Source: Amoeboaphelidium occidentale
Lineage: Eukaryota > Aphelidiomycota > Aphelidea
Direction of reading: 5' to 3'
Assembly: GCA_023515795.1 (NCBI GenBank)
Contig: JALGPX010000031.1
Location: forward strand, 23,291 to 87,290
DNA length: 64,000 nt
Shown here: one piece after another, positions 52,615 through 63,764 of the stretch
Position numbering within the stretch: the first letter of the stretch is position 1
Layout: the number at the start of each line of letters is the position of its first letter
Made by a program: the position numbers and the translations under genes
The notes under the pieces: generated by a model
What the model was told of the DNA's origin: nothing
The model's database searches: none
What the model saw: only the letters and a program-made list of their open reading frames with translations

Positions 52615-52672
52615 CTAACTAACTAATTAATAAAATATTATTATTATCAACGCAAGGATTTAATCAGATTAG

Positions 52673-53765
52673 TTACGAGTCAGTTCCAACATATTCAGGA
52701 GCGGCATTCTCATATTCTTGTAAAAATAATCTGCCTGAATTCCTTTGAATATACATGATAAGCAAGTTAAGCTGCTCTTTAAGTAAAAGAATGGTTTCTT
52801 GGTCCATTGAAGTGTGGGCAATCAACATTGGAAGTTGGACTACAGAAATAAGATGATCTCCGTGGAAAACATTACCAAAGAGTCTCAACAAATGCTCTGC
52901 CCCATAAATCTCAGACATCTTCTTATCTGAATGCTGACGCAAAATATTTGCGTACTGTTCCCTCTCGTAACGATATAATAAAATCGTTCCCAATGCTTTA
53001 TCAAAGTAAATCTGCAAGCCTTCCAAGATTTCTTCTAGCATACCATCTGGACCATCCTTGAGCTTTTGTTTGCTTCTGTACTCTTTGTACTCGCTGAGTA
53101 TTTCAGCAACTGTAGGACTTCGAGGCAAAGACACCAACTGAAGGATTAAATAGACTGCACTTAAAATTACCCTTCGATTCTTAGTAACATTTTCCCAGTC
53201 ATCGATTAGCTGCGCCTTGAGGTTATCAGGAATAGGAATACGAATTTCTGGTCTCTTGAGATACTCCTGCTCCTACACACACAAACAAAAACAAAGCGTT
53301 AAGCAATTAACAACCAACAAAGCATGAATGATCAAACCTTATCGCCGCTCGGTAACGGTCTCTTTCGTTCATTCTTCTTCGTAGTTGTATCCTTCTGTTT
53401 ATCATCCTTCTTGTTCGCATATGTTGCCAATAAATCCTTCTGGCGCTGAATATTTGTTTCGTTATAGCGCAACACTCTGGACTCAGGAACCCATTCATCC
53501 CAACTACAAAAACAGAATATATCAGAGCGCCAACTGAAAGCTGTGAAGATACGTTTGTTTCCAGCCCTTATAATGCACAAAGTAATGAGGCCCTTGTTGA
53601 TCTGGGCCAAATGAAGGATCATCCCAATATTCAGCCTTCAGAATCTGTAATGATAGTTGAGCGATATTGATATCAAAAGAAATAAACCTTTGCCTCGTAC
53701 ACCAGCGGGCCATGAAAGCAGAATATTTTCTCGTCTTTTTTGAAACTGAGCTGCCTGGTTGACAT
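52673..53765 (-). CDS. EAF3: Eaf3/MRG15-type chromodomain protein
   Basis: 311 aa in four exons: 53688-53765, 53553-53644, 53338-53503 and 52673-53272, with introns of 43, 49 and 65 nt. Exons 1-3 make the chromo-barrel: DEKIFCFHGPLVYEAK-ILKAEYW, HYFVHYKGWKQT-WDEWVPES, RVLRYNETN. A Lys-rich link precedes the MRG domain (EYLKRPEIRIPIPDNLKAQL, DDWENVTKNRRVI, YGAEHLLRLFGNVFHG, RNSGRLFLQEYENAAPEYVG). It recognises H3K36 methylation as a subunit of NuA4 acetyltransferase and Rpd3S deacetylase complexes. ATG 53765 is set by the family N-terminus. Confidence 0.93.
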
Positions 53766-54395
53766 TGCACGAAAAACTTGAGCACATCGCAAGCGAGATT
53801 GGCGCAAGACTTTTGCATATTGCAGCTGAGACTCTCAAGCAATTAAATAACGGAAGCCCATCAAAATTTCTATTGTAAATTGCTGCGCTTCTTTTTATTT
53901 TTCCCGTTGACTTGCGTGGAACCTTTTGGTAGCGTTTCAGGTTTCATAATTGAACTGGCCGGCTCGATGGCACAGATGACTCATCCTGGCGTTTTATATC
54001 GCAAAAAATGGTTTCAAACTCAAAATCTTGGTTTTTTTTCTAATAGCTTGTTCCGGTTTTCAAAGAGCTAACTTTATTCGCGGTTTTCTGTGCATTCCCA
54101 CGTGATCACACACCAATTCAGANNNNNNNNNNNNNNNNAAAAAATGGTTTCAAACTCAAAATCTTGGTTTTTTTTCTATTAGCTTGTTCCGGTTTTCAAA
54201 GAGCTAACTTTATTCGCGGTTTTCTGTGCATTCCCACGTGATCACACACCAATTCAGATAATCAACAGATATCTCTTTAACAAGAAGGCCCAAAGCTCTT
54301 ATCAAAGACTTTTTGGCTAAACACACTCAATTTCAACATATTTTTGGCATTGATCACACGACCTATTTACAATTTGATATTGTTACAATCGTAAT
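53766..54395. other. Intergenic region with 16-N gap and direct duplicates
   Basis: About 630 bp without a gene. A 120-bp segment (54003-54122) recurs after the N run (54123-54138) at 54139-54258 with one base change, as expected for two contig ends that overlap. A CACGTGATCACACA element is present in each copy. Confidence 0.75.
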
Positions 54396-55628
54396 ATGAA
54401 AGATCAAGCAACTCAACTGTCTGGTACTCTACTAAGAGTATCATCAAAAGAAGAATTATCAGCATCAACTTCAAAGCAATTGAAGCCATTGTGCAAAGTT
54501 GCATTGATCTTGGAACCGACTGCAGTTGAAACTGATACAGCAAGGCAGACATCTACAGCGATACAGCTCAGCAATGAATATGGAAAGTCAACAACATGTG
54601 AAGATCTTAAAGTTCTACTGAAAGATTTGGGTTATCAATCCTTAGAAATTCTTCCTGTTACTCTGACAAACTACCAAACTCTAATCAGAAGCATTGTTCA
54701 GAAGTATGACTTGTCTGAATGTGTGGTATTTAATCTTTGTGATGGATGTGAAACTGATGGATATCCTGGAGTATCACTTCTTAAAGAAATGGATGCTAAT
54801 GGTATTGCTTACACTGGTGCCACTCCAGAGTTTTACGAGATTACAACTTCTAAACCAGAACTCAAGAGGTATTTGATAAATGAAGGTGTACCAACTTCGC
54901 CTTTTGTGGAGATCAAGAGTGATACTCGTCCAGAGGAAATTGATGCTCTCCAGAGTTACCCTCTTATAGTTAAGCCGTCAATATCTTATGCTTCAATCAG
55001 CATATCGCATCGAAGGTAAATTTCTCATATATGCGCTCAATTAACATGATTCTTTTATAGCGTGGTATTTAATGCCAAAGAAGCTCTTGAACAAGCTCGC
55101 ATAATTGAAGGTGTTGACGATGGTGTTTTCGTGGAGCGTTTCTTGGAGGGAAGAGAATTCACAGCCTTCGTTACTGGTAGTCAGGAAGAGGGAGTCGTAG
55201 TGCATCAAGTCGCTGAACGAGTTTTCAACGATAAATTAAGCAAGTATGAACGCATTCTAGCGTTTGACAAGTATTGGGAAGGCTACGATCTGCAAGGTAA
55301 CAAGCCTGAGTTTGAGAACCAGATGTACTTCTACGCACCAGCCAAACAGTCTGAACAAGTTTCACTGAAAGATATTGCTAAAAGAGCATTTCTTGCAGTT
55401 AAAGGAAGTGGTTACGGAAGAGTTGACATGAGAACCGACAATATGGATGGTTTAAACGTGTTTGTTTTGGAGGTGAACGCAAACTGTGGTGTATCTTTCA
55501 ATCCGAAAGAATTCACAAGCACCGTCGGCGAGATTCTAAGAATGTCTAACGAGCCAGTTTCGAAGTTTGCAAATGATTTAATCCAATTCGCCCTCAATAG
55601 GCGTAAAAGAAGAGTTAACTCGAATTAA
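54396..55628 (+). CDS. ATP-grasp ligase (D-Ala-D-Ala ligase-like)
   Basis: 395 aa, one 45-nt intron (55016-55060) joining SISHRS to VVFNAKEAL. N-terminal domain VALILEPTAVETDTARQ; VFNLCDGCETDGYPGVSLL and NGIAYTGATPEFYEITTSKP follow the D-Ala-D-Ala ligase order. The ATP-grasp contains FLEGREFTAFVTG, GYGRVDMRT and VFVLEVNANCGVSFNP, the last corresponding to the metal-binding ExNxxPG(F/L) loop with CGVSF in place of PG. Substrates are unknown. Fungi lack peptidoglycan, so this is more likely a peptide or amino-acid ligase of another pathway. Confidence 0.8.
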
Positions 55629-55645
55629 TAAAAGCAGATTTATCG

Positions 55646-56468
55646 TTACACGCCATCCTCTTCATCTTCAGCGTTCATGATATCGCTTTCAACATTCGCA
55701 TGATCCTGTTCTTGATTGCCGCTTGTTTCAGCCTTTGCTCCAGCTGCTTCCTCCTTGGCCTCTTCGTAATCAGCCATCTCAGAGGCCCATGTCTCTTTCC
55801 TCTTTTCATATAAATCATAATATTCCTTTTTATCGTCTTCACTTAGAGCCTTCCAATTAGCTGCCAAAGTTCGCGCTAGTTCTGCTCGAGCTATCTCTGG
55901 ATTCTGCGATTTGATATCATCACGTTTCATCTGTGCGTACAAAAAGAAGGGATTTGCCGGCCTCTTTGGTGCATTAGGGTCCTTCTTCTTTGTTTTCCGT
56001 TTCTTCTTCGGTGCTTCTTCAACCTAACAATTAGAAGACATCAATTTATCCAGAACTTTACGTCTGTCTCTTCTTCGTGCCCACTATCTCCGTCACTTAT
56101 ATCAGCATTATCCGGCTTTAAATTTTCCAGCTTTTCCAGTAATATTCTACTCGTCACAATAAACGTGAGGTAAACCTTACTTGCGCTCCAATTTCAAACG
56201 GTCAAGGTTCCGCTTAGCCTTTTGTAATTTAACTTGAAGTTCATCTGTTATCTTAAAAACTTAGTTATTCTTTAAGAGGTCGTCGTACATCTTCTAATTC
56301 TGCAACTTGTTTCTTTGTATCTTCGTATTTGCCTTGATACAGGATGTCTTAAGGTTATCCAGCGTATGAGTTATCTGTACCTTCTTCCTCTGTGGCCTGA
56401 TATACTCAGTTTTATTGAGTCAAAGGTTAATTTACCTTGTGCGCGGGTACCGCTTTTACTGAAGACAT
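55646..56468 (-). CDS. Nhp10-like HMG-box protein, six exons
   Basis: 213 aa after removal of five introns at 56397-56435, 56348-56380, 56253-56289, 56147-56180 and 56024-56061 (33-39 nt); some exons are only 16-55 nt. The first 70 residues form a coiled coil (YEDTKKQVAELEDITDELQV, KLQKAKRNLDRLKLERK), then an acidic stretch, a Lys-rich link (KKKRKTKKKDPNAPKRPANP) and one HMG box (FFLYAQMKRDDIKSQNPEIA, LAANWKALSEDDKKEYYDLY). Coiled coil plus one HMG box matches Nhp10 of the INO80 remodeller. A different HMGB-class protein is possible. It is the most intron-dense gene in the window. Confidence 0.85.
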
Positions 56469-56559
56469 TTTACTAAGAAAAAGGGTCGCAGCTCCATGTC
56501 GCAAACAAACTGTTTCAGAGGTCTAAAAGCATCTTGCTCACTCAAAGAGTTCTATTTGG

Positions 56560-57912
56560 TTAAAGCGAAAGATTATGAAAAGATATCGACTGGACAGACC
56601 AAAGGCTTCCTTCTTCATCATCTCTTGCCAGAGTAAGAATTAGAAACCTTCCATTTTGTAAAGGACCTGGATTAATGACGGGGACTTTTCCTATTTTAGC
56701 AGAACCCCATGAAAAATGAGAATGCCCGTGAACAAGAGCCAGAATAGATTTCTGTTTCAACACGGTATTTCTGATACCTTGCGATCCAGACTCAATTCTG
56801 TTTCGGAATCCGTTCTTTTGGCCAGGCTCGGGATAAATATCTGTAGTACTACATTCTGATGGTCCTTGATGAGTTACGAGAAGTACCTGCGTGTCTGGTT
56901 TCAGTTTTGCCTTCTTAAATGTATTGCTCAATTCTGCACCAAGTTTCGAATCACCTTCTGCGCCATTAAAAGGATAACCCTGATAAGCTATTTTGTTTTC
57001 GACATGTGTGCAATACGAGTCACAGCTCCCACCGCAACCAAGCATCACTAAATCTTGTGCTAATTGTACTTTTGAGCAATGAAAATTAATCAGATTGTCT
57101 GGCAAGCTAATGCTTTCGTAGAGCTCATTAACATCGTGGTTCCCCGGAATTAAATGCACTTTGCCATTAAATTTTGCCAGTCCCTTTAAAACAGCTTCAG
57201 TTTCCTCCTTGTCTTTGTTATCGCTATTCCGCCGAGAAGCATTATGATGAACATTTGCGATATCACCACAGCATACAACATGATCAAAACGAATATNTCT
57301 GATACCTTGCGATCCAGACTCAATTCTGTTTCGGTATCCGTTCTTTTGGCCAGGCTCGGGATAAATATCTGTAGTACTACATTCTGATGGTCCTTGATGA
57401 GTTACGAGAAGTACCTGCGTGTCTGGTTTCAGTTTTGCCTTCTTAAATGTATTGCTCAATTCTGCACCAAGTTTCGAATCACCTTCTGCGCCATTAAAAG
57501 GATAACCCTGATAAGCTATTTTGTTTTCGACATGTGTGTAATACGAGTCACAGCTCCCACCGCAACCAAGCATCACTAAATCTTGTGCTAATTGTACTTT
57601 TGAGCAATGAAAGTTAATCAGATTGTCTGGCAAGCTAATGCTTTCGTAGAGCTCATTAACATCGTGGTTCCCCGGAATTAAATGCACTTTGCCATTAAAT
57701 TTTGCCAGTCCCTTTAAAACAGCTTCAGTTTCCTCCTTGTCTTTGTTATCGCTATTCCGCCGAGAAGCATTATGATGAACATTTGCGATATCACCACAGC
57801 ATACAACATGATCAAAACGAATATTCTCTTCGACCAAGTACTCGGAAAGTTTCTGAACGTTCTGTACCGAGCTGTGGATATCTGTGACGAACAATATCCT
57901 GATCTTTTGCAT
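56560..57912 (-). CDS. Calcineurin-like metallophosphoesterase (assembly duplication inside)
   Basis: Metal-dependent phosphoesterase with ILFVTDIHSSVQN, CCGDIANVHHN, LIPGNHDVNELYES, LVTHQGPSE and LVHGHSHFSWG, all the metal ligands of the fold. As sequenced the middle is present twice: 56770-57296 and 57298-57824 (527 bp each), separated by one N and differing at three bases. Removing one copy gives 274 aa, normal for this compact class. Start ATG 57912 puts the domain at the N-terminus. An upstream in-frame ATG at 57975 would overlap the coding region of the opposite-strand peptidase gene. The substrate is not predictable. Confidence 0.85.
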   Translation of the reverse strand: MQKIRILFVTDIHSSVQNVQKLSEYLVEENIRFDHVVCCGDIANVHHNASRRNSDNKDKEETEAVLKGLAKFNGKVHLIPGNHDVNELYESISLPDNLINFHCSKVQLAQDLVMLGCGGSCDSYYTHVENKIAYQGYPFNGAEGDSKLGAELSNTFKKAKLKPDTQVLLVTHQGPSECSTTDIYPEPGQKNGYRNRIESGSQGIRXIRFDHVVCCGDIANVHHNASRRNSDNKDKEETEAVLKGLAKFNGKVHLIPGNHDVNELYESISLPDNLINFHCSKVQLAQDLVMLGCGGSCDSYCTHVENKIAYQGYPFNGAEGDSKLGAELSNTFKKAKLKPDTQVLLVTHQGPSECSTTDIYPEPGQKNGFRNRIESGSQGIRNTVLKQKSILALVHGHSHFSWGSAKIGKVPVINPGPLQNGRFLILTLARDDEEGSLWSVQSISFHNLSL

Positions 57913-57955
57913 AATCAATTGAAAAAGGTGGAATCTCACTGTATTCAGCATATTT
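57913..57955. promoter_or_regulatory. 43-bp divergent intergenic region
   Basis: Only 43 bp separate the start codons of the metallophosphoesterase (-) and the Icp55-like peptidase (+), so both 5' UTRs and core promoters must overlap or lie inside the neighbouring coding sequence. Confidence 0.5.
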
Positions 57956-59493
57956 ATGAGACATTCTGGATTCATTACGCCAAGAACTCATGTGCACCTT
58001 ATAAAGCAGCATGAACGTAACGCTTTATTATTTGTGATATACCTGATTATGCAGTTGTTCCCGGAATATCCAAGAGCGAGTTTGCGGCACGAAGACACAA
58101 ACTTCTGTATGGAACGCAGAATCCGAAAGTCGCCCACAGTGGCCACTGGAGTATACCAGAAAATAACGCACTTGCTTTATTGTTGGGGTCGAGGATAAGA
58201 TACTCATCAGAGTCTATATTCTACAAGTTCCGGCAGAACACAAATTTCATGTATCTTACAGGCATTTCTGACCATAATGCTGCGGCTTTACTCGTTAAAA
58301 ATCCTCTCTTACAGAATGGTTATAAGTTTATAACATTTACACATAAGAGCTCTGACTCCGATTTGCTGTGGGATGGTGCACGTTTAAATTTTGATGATGC
58401 CAAGAAGTATTTTGGAGCCACAGAGGCGTATTCTAATGATGACTTTCACGGTATACTTAAAAAGGAGTTGGATCATTTAAGAGGCTTACAGGACGATGTA
58501 GCTGTCTATTACGATCAGATTGATCCATGGAACCAAGATAATGCAAAACAATCTCTGTACTTTCCTTGTACAGATACTCCGACTCGGATGCCATCTTCGC
58601 AATATTTAGATCAATGTCTTGAGTCTTCTGGGATTACTCTGAAACCAGTAGAAGGAATTTTACGGCGCCTTCGATTATTTAAATCTACAGAAGAACAGAA
58701 CCTCATGAGGAAATCATGCCAGATTGCGTCTGAAGGTTTCAACCATGTTTTGAAGAATTTAAAGGAGTTTACCAGTGAAAATCAAATCCAGAACGAATTT
58801 CGATACGTCTGTGAGAAGCTTGGAGCAGATGATTTGGCGTATGTTCCTGTGATTGCCGGTAACGGTTTCAACTCATCGGTTATCCATTACACCAGAAATG
58901 ACATGTTGCTTGACAGGAATAGTTTGCTATTGATGGATGCAGGTGTTCTTTATCGAGGTTATTGCAGTGATATCACGAGAACATTTCCTATAAGCGGAAA
59001 GTTTTCTAAAGAACAACGAAATCTGTATGAAAGGCTTCTTGAAGTTCAAGAATCAGTTATCCATAAGTGCAAAGATGGTACATCCCTAAACTATCTATTA
59101 CGATACACTATCGAGGGTATCCGGCAGTCAATATGTAGAGACCTTTTCAAGTTAAATCAATATGAGGCTAACGAATTGGTGACGACTTTATTCCCTCATC
59201 ACGTTTCTCACTGGCTCGGTATGGATGTTCACGACTGTGATAAAGCAGAAGCAGGATACTTGCCAGAAAGCGATAGGCTTTGGGCTCCTGATCTTGTAAT
59301 GAAGGATATGGTTTTGACAGTTGAGCCTGGAATATATATTCCTCCTGAAGATTCTAATACAGCTTTACGTTTAGTTCCTAAAGAGTATCGTGGCATCAGC
59401 ATCCGTATCGAAGATGACGTTTTAGTTACAGAAGGAAACCCTGAAGTTTTGACAGAGAATGCAAAGAAGAAAGTCAAAGATATCAGCTCATAG
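57956..59493 (+). CDS. ICP55: Icp55/XPNPEP3-like mitochondrial X-Pro aminopeptidase
   Basis: 484 aa in three exons: 57956-58016, 58055-58106, 58152-59493. The 38- and 45-nt introns are defined by restoration of THVHLIKQHE-LVPGISKSEF and ARRHKLL-IPENNALAL. These match the (T/H)HPHLxKxGELxPGIxxxEF block of this family. The M24 metallopeptidase ligands are all present: MDAGVLYRG (Asp), YCSDITRTFP (Asp), HHVSHWLGMDVHD (His), LTVEPGIYIP (Glu) and ISIRIEDDVLV (Glu). Icp55 trims N-termini of imported mitochondrial proteins after MPP cleavage. Confidence 0.92.
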
Positions 59494-59596
59494 ATACAAA
59501 GGAGTGTTGCGCATGCTTGAATAGAACTTTTATAGCTGATTAGAAACTATTTGCGTTTGTTTGTGTGTGACGATCAGGCAACCCAAGAAGCCCAGA

Positions 59597-62106
59597 ATGG
59601 TCTTATCAAGGCAAGAGAAGCCAAGGAAAATGAATGCACTGCAAGACACTCGGGCCGTCATTGTGAGTATGTTCCTGCCTATGACTCTGGTCGTGGATAC
59701 ACCTCGCCATCAAAAACCTGAAATCAAAAAGCTTGATGTCGACTCAATTGCTGCTACTGGACCACCATCAAAGTATCACTTCCGCTCACATTCCGATTCA
59801 AGCAGACTTCCCTTTTCCCCAGCTGTACAAGCAAGAGGCTTATTTTCTAAGTCGAAAGCACGCTCCTTGTCTCCGCCGAAAGAGAAGCCGTTTGATTTCA
59901 AGTTGGAACCAAGTACACAAGGCAACCTGGGCTTGCATAAGGCTGTAGAATCTATTGCCCCAATGTTAAAATCAAAGCTTTGGATAGGATATCCTGGTGC
60001 GCCGCTTGATGATATTCCTTTGGAAGCTAGAGCGCAGGTGTCATCGAAATTGAAGTCTGAACATCACTCAGTTCCGGTTTACTTGACTTCAGAGGAAGTT
60101 GATGGTCATTATAAGAATTTTTGCAAGGAAATACTTTGGCCAGCAATGCATTACAACCTTCCGGAATATTTGAAATCATGTAACGAAAAGGTCGCATGGA
60201 ATTACTATGTCAAGGTCAATGAGCATTTCGCAAATGTTATTGTTGAGAATTATGACCCAAATGACACTATATGGGTTCACGATTATCATTTGTTCCTTGT
60301 TCCAAAGTTGGTTCGAGAGAAAATACCAGAAGCAACAATCGGTTTCTTTCTACATATACCTTTCCCAAGTTCTGAAGTGTTTCGTTGCTTACCGTTCAGA
60401 AAAGAACTACTTGTAGGCTTGTTGGGATCTGATCTGGTTGGTTTCCAGACTTATGAGTTTGCTAGACATTTTCTAAAAACATGTACTCGAATTCTTGGCT
60501 TTGAATCGACACCAAAAGGTTTGATACTGGAAAACACTGTTGTATCTGTTGGAATATTTCCTATTGGTATTGATCCTGTCAAATTACGAGCAAAGAGAGA
60601 TGCAGAAGAAGTTCAGCAAATGATTACTATGTTAAAAGAAAAGTATGCCGGAAAGTACGTGATTGTGGCTAGAGACAAATTAGATCCAATTAAAGGTGTC
60701 AGACAAAAATTACTTGCATATGAAACATTCTTGAGCAGCTTTCCTGAGTATCAAGGGAAAGTTGTTCTGGTTCAAGTTGCTTTGGTTACAACAGATCATC
60801 CTGAACTGACTGGACAAGTTAGCGATTTGGTCGGCAGAATTAATAGCAAGTTTGGGAAGATTGAGTATACACCTGTTGTGTATCTCCATCAAGACATTTC
60901 GTTCTCGCATTATCTTGCGTTGTTATCAATGGCGGATGTTTGCTTGATTACCTCGCTAAGAGATGGTATGAACTTGACTTCGCATGAGTACGTCTTCTGT
61001 CAAGAAAACAAACGATCGCCTTTGATTATATCTGAGTTTGCAGGTACTTATGGTAGTTTTGGCGCTGCTTTAAGAGTAAATCCTTGGAATTACAGAGAGG
61101 TTGCTCAAGCCATAAATGATGCGCTATCTCTATCTGAGGAAGATAAGACTAAAAACCACAAAGAGCTATTCAAACATGTTGTTTCTAACACCGCTACGTA
61201 CTGGGCTGAATCTTTTATTACAGAAGCTTTGAGGGTTAGTAGTGATATGCAAAACAGATTTTCTGTTCCTATTCCGCATGTTCCTCTTTATCATATCGAG
61301 GAAGAGTACCGAAAAGCTAAAAAGGCTGTCTTTTTCTTGAATTATGATGGTACTCTGGTTCCTTTTGAAAAGACACCGCATGTTGATGTTTCCACACAAA
61401 ACTTGGTCCGGTTGCTTACAGATTTGACTTCTAATCCAAAGAATTGTGTTTATGTCATGAGCGGAAGAACAAAATCATCTTTGGAAAGGCATTTAGGAAA
61501 AGTTCCTAACTTGGGGTTATCAGCAGAGAATGGAGCATTTATTAAAAAGATCGGAAGCAGCGAATGGACAGGAGATTTCGATAAGTCCGATTTTGTATGG
61601 CAAAGCAAAGTCATGGAAATTTTTGAGTATTATACTGAAAGAACGCCAGGTAACCTGTCTCTGTTATCTTCTTATCTTTAGGTTCTTTGATTGAAAAGAA
61701 AGATGCTTCAATTGTGTGGCATTTTAGACTTGCTGATTCTGCTTATGGAATGTGGCAAGCACGTGAATGTCAAAACCATATTGCAGATTCCGTGGAAAAC
61801 TTTTATCCTATTCATGCTGTTTTAAATTCAAAGAACATTGAAGTCAGGCCGAGATCAATATCGAAAACAAAAGTTGCGAATTCTATTCTAGCAGATATAG
61901 AAGAGACTGAAAAGATTGTATTTTGTATAGGAAATGAAAGAGCCGATGAAGAGATTTTTGGTTTGTTCAAAGAATTGCAAGCCAAAGATGCGACTTCAAA
62001 GTATGTCAGCTGCTCTGTCGGCTCTAAACCGATTGGATCTGATTACTTTACGTCAGGTGTTCTGGAGACACTTCATTTGTTGAAAAGATTAGCTGAAAAC
62101 AAGTAA
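59597..62106 (+). CDS. Trehalose-6-phosphate synthase/phosphatase-like subunit (Tps2/Tps3/Tsl1 type), phosphatase site degenerate
   Basis: 825 aa from ATG 59597, one 32-nt intron (61650-61681) joining RTPG-SLIEKKD. GT20 domain about 110-560: CKEILWPAMHYN, WVHDYHLFLVPKLV, FFLHIPFPSSEVFRCLPF and SLRDGMNLTSHEYVF. VARDKLDPIKGVRQKLL has Lys where Tps1 has Arg (DRLDYIKG), which is the Tps2/Tps3/Tsl1 pattern. The HAD phosphatase-like domain (about 575-820) reads FFLNYDGTLVP where LDYDGT is required, so the nucleophilic Asp is Asn, and GNERADEE where GDDxxDE is usual. It is probably a regulatory subunit of the trehalose synthase complex, or phosphatase-dead. Other TPS subunits are not in the window. 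Confidence 0.88.
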
Positions 62107-62145
62107 TGAATAACTAGATCAATACAATACATGAATTAATGTCAT

Positions 62146-63764
62146 CTATTTCCGGTAAAAGTTATTGAATAATCCTACCGTCTCGTTATCAGTAGCATCA
62201 GCAGGAGAGTTTAGCTGTGATCCACCAATGTTTGTTAAGGATGTACGATTCTTTCTGCTTAATGACCTATTTTGCTCCAATTCTTTCAAATAATCTTGAT
62301 TAACACCACCAGTCACATACTGTCCAGTAAATACAGAGACTTCAAAGCTTTTGATATCAGGATTAAATTTGCGGCAAGCTTGTGTAAGGTCTTCAAGGTC
62401 TTGGTAAATTAATTTATCCGCTCCGATATAAGCGGCGATTTCCTCATCTGACTTTTTATGAGCTACGAGTTCCGAAGATGTTGGCATATCAATACCGTAA
62501 ACATTGGGATATCTTATAGCAGGCGCACACGATGCAAAGTAAACTTTGTTAGCTCCACACTCTTTAGCCATAGATACAATTTCTTTAGAAGTAGTTCCGC
62601 GAACTATGGAATCATCAACAAGAAGAACATTTTTGCCGGAAAATTCCATCGGCATAGGATTTAATTTCCTACGAACAGATTTAATTCTCATCTCTTGTCC
62701 AGGCATGATGAAAGTGCGTCCGATGTATCGATTCTTAATGAAACCTTCGCGGTAAACTATGTTCAAATGATAGGACAACTCCAATGCAGCCACTCTAGAT
62801 GTGTCAGGAATAGGAATGACAACGTCAATATCATTTTTATCACCAAGAGTTCTCTTAATCTTTGCAGCCAGTGCTTCTCCCATCGCTAAACGTGCCTTGT
62901 AAACAGAAATCCCGTTCATAATAGAATCAGGACGAGCAAAGTAAACATACTCAAAAATGCAAGGAGTAAACTTATAATCAGATGCAAACTTTGAAGTTGA
63001 CACGCCGTCACTTGTGATCATAACAGTTTCGCCAGGCTGAACATCAACAATGTCTTTGTAGCCTAAAGCGTCCAAGACAACACTTTCACTCGCAAACATG
63101 TAATCATACTCTTTACCAGAACTATTTAAACGCTTTCCGTAAACAATCGGACGAATACCATGAGGATCTCTGAACCCAAATATGCCAAATCCAGCAATCA
63201 TTCCAACACAAGCAAAACCACCTTTACATTTTTGCATCACGGAACCAACAGCCTTAAAAACATCGTCCTGGTTAACCCTCTTTTTACCACTTTGGTTTAA
63301 TTCATCAGCTAGAATGTTCAAGAGAAGCTCAGAATCAGAACTCGTGTTTATGTGGCGATGAGCAACAGAATCCAAATAACTACGCAACTCTTTGTCATTG
63401 GTTAGGTTCCCATTGTGTGCCAACACTATCCCGTAGGGCGAATTGACATAAAACGGCTGCGCTTCCGACATATCAAATGATCCTGCTGTTGGATAACGAA
63501 CATGCCCGACACCTTGGAATCCAATTAATTGATTTACCCTCGCGGAGTCGAATACGTCCCGTACCATTCCGTTGCCTTTGCACTGATAGAATCTTCCGTG
63601 TGGCCCATTCGTGATGATACCGGCAGCATCCTAAAGATCAGTTTGTTAAGTGATATCACACTTACCTGTCCACGGTGTTGCAGAATACCTAAGCCCTCGC
63701 ATAACTCAGCTGACACCAACTGCGAATTCCTGTCCGCTAAAAGCGCCGCGATAATTCCACACAT
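62146..63764 (-). CDS. ADE4: Amidophosphoribosyltransferase (PurF/Ade4)
   Basis: 527 aa; first step of purine synthesis, PRPP plus glutamine to phosphoribosylamine. Exon 1 63666-63764 (MCGIIAALL, Cys2 the glutaminase nucleophile), 35-nt intron (63631-63665), exon 2 62146-63630; the join is LQHRGQ-DAAGIITNG. Glutaminase blocks VGHVRYPTAG and VLAHNGNLTN; PRPP loop NVLLVDDSIVRGTTSKEIV; FASCAPAIRYPNVYGIDMP. The C-terminal 40 residues are Ser/Asn-rich and variable. Confidence 0.95.

Noticed and set aside
56560-57912. Tandem two-domain metallophosphoesterase
   Set aside because: The second domain is a 527-bp near-identical copy around an N, explained as an assembly artefact.
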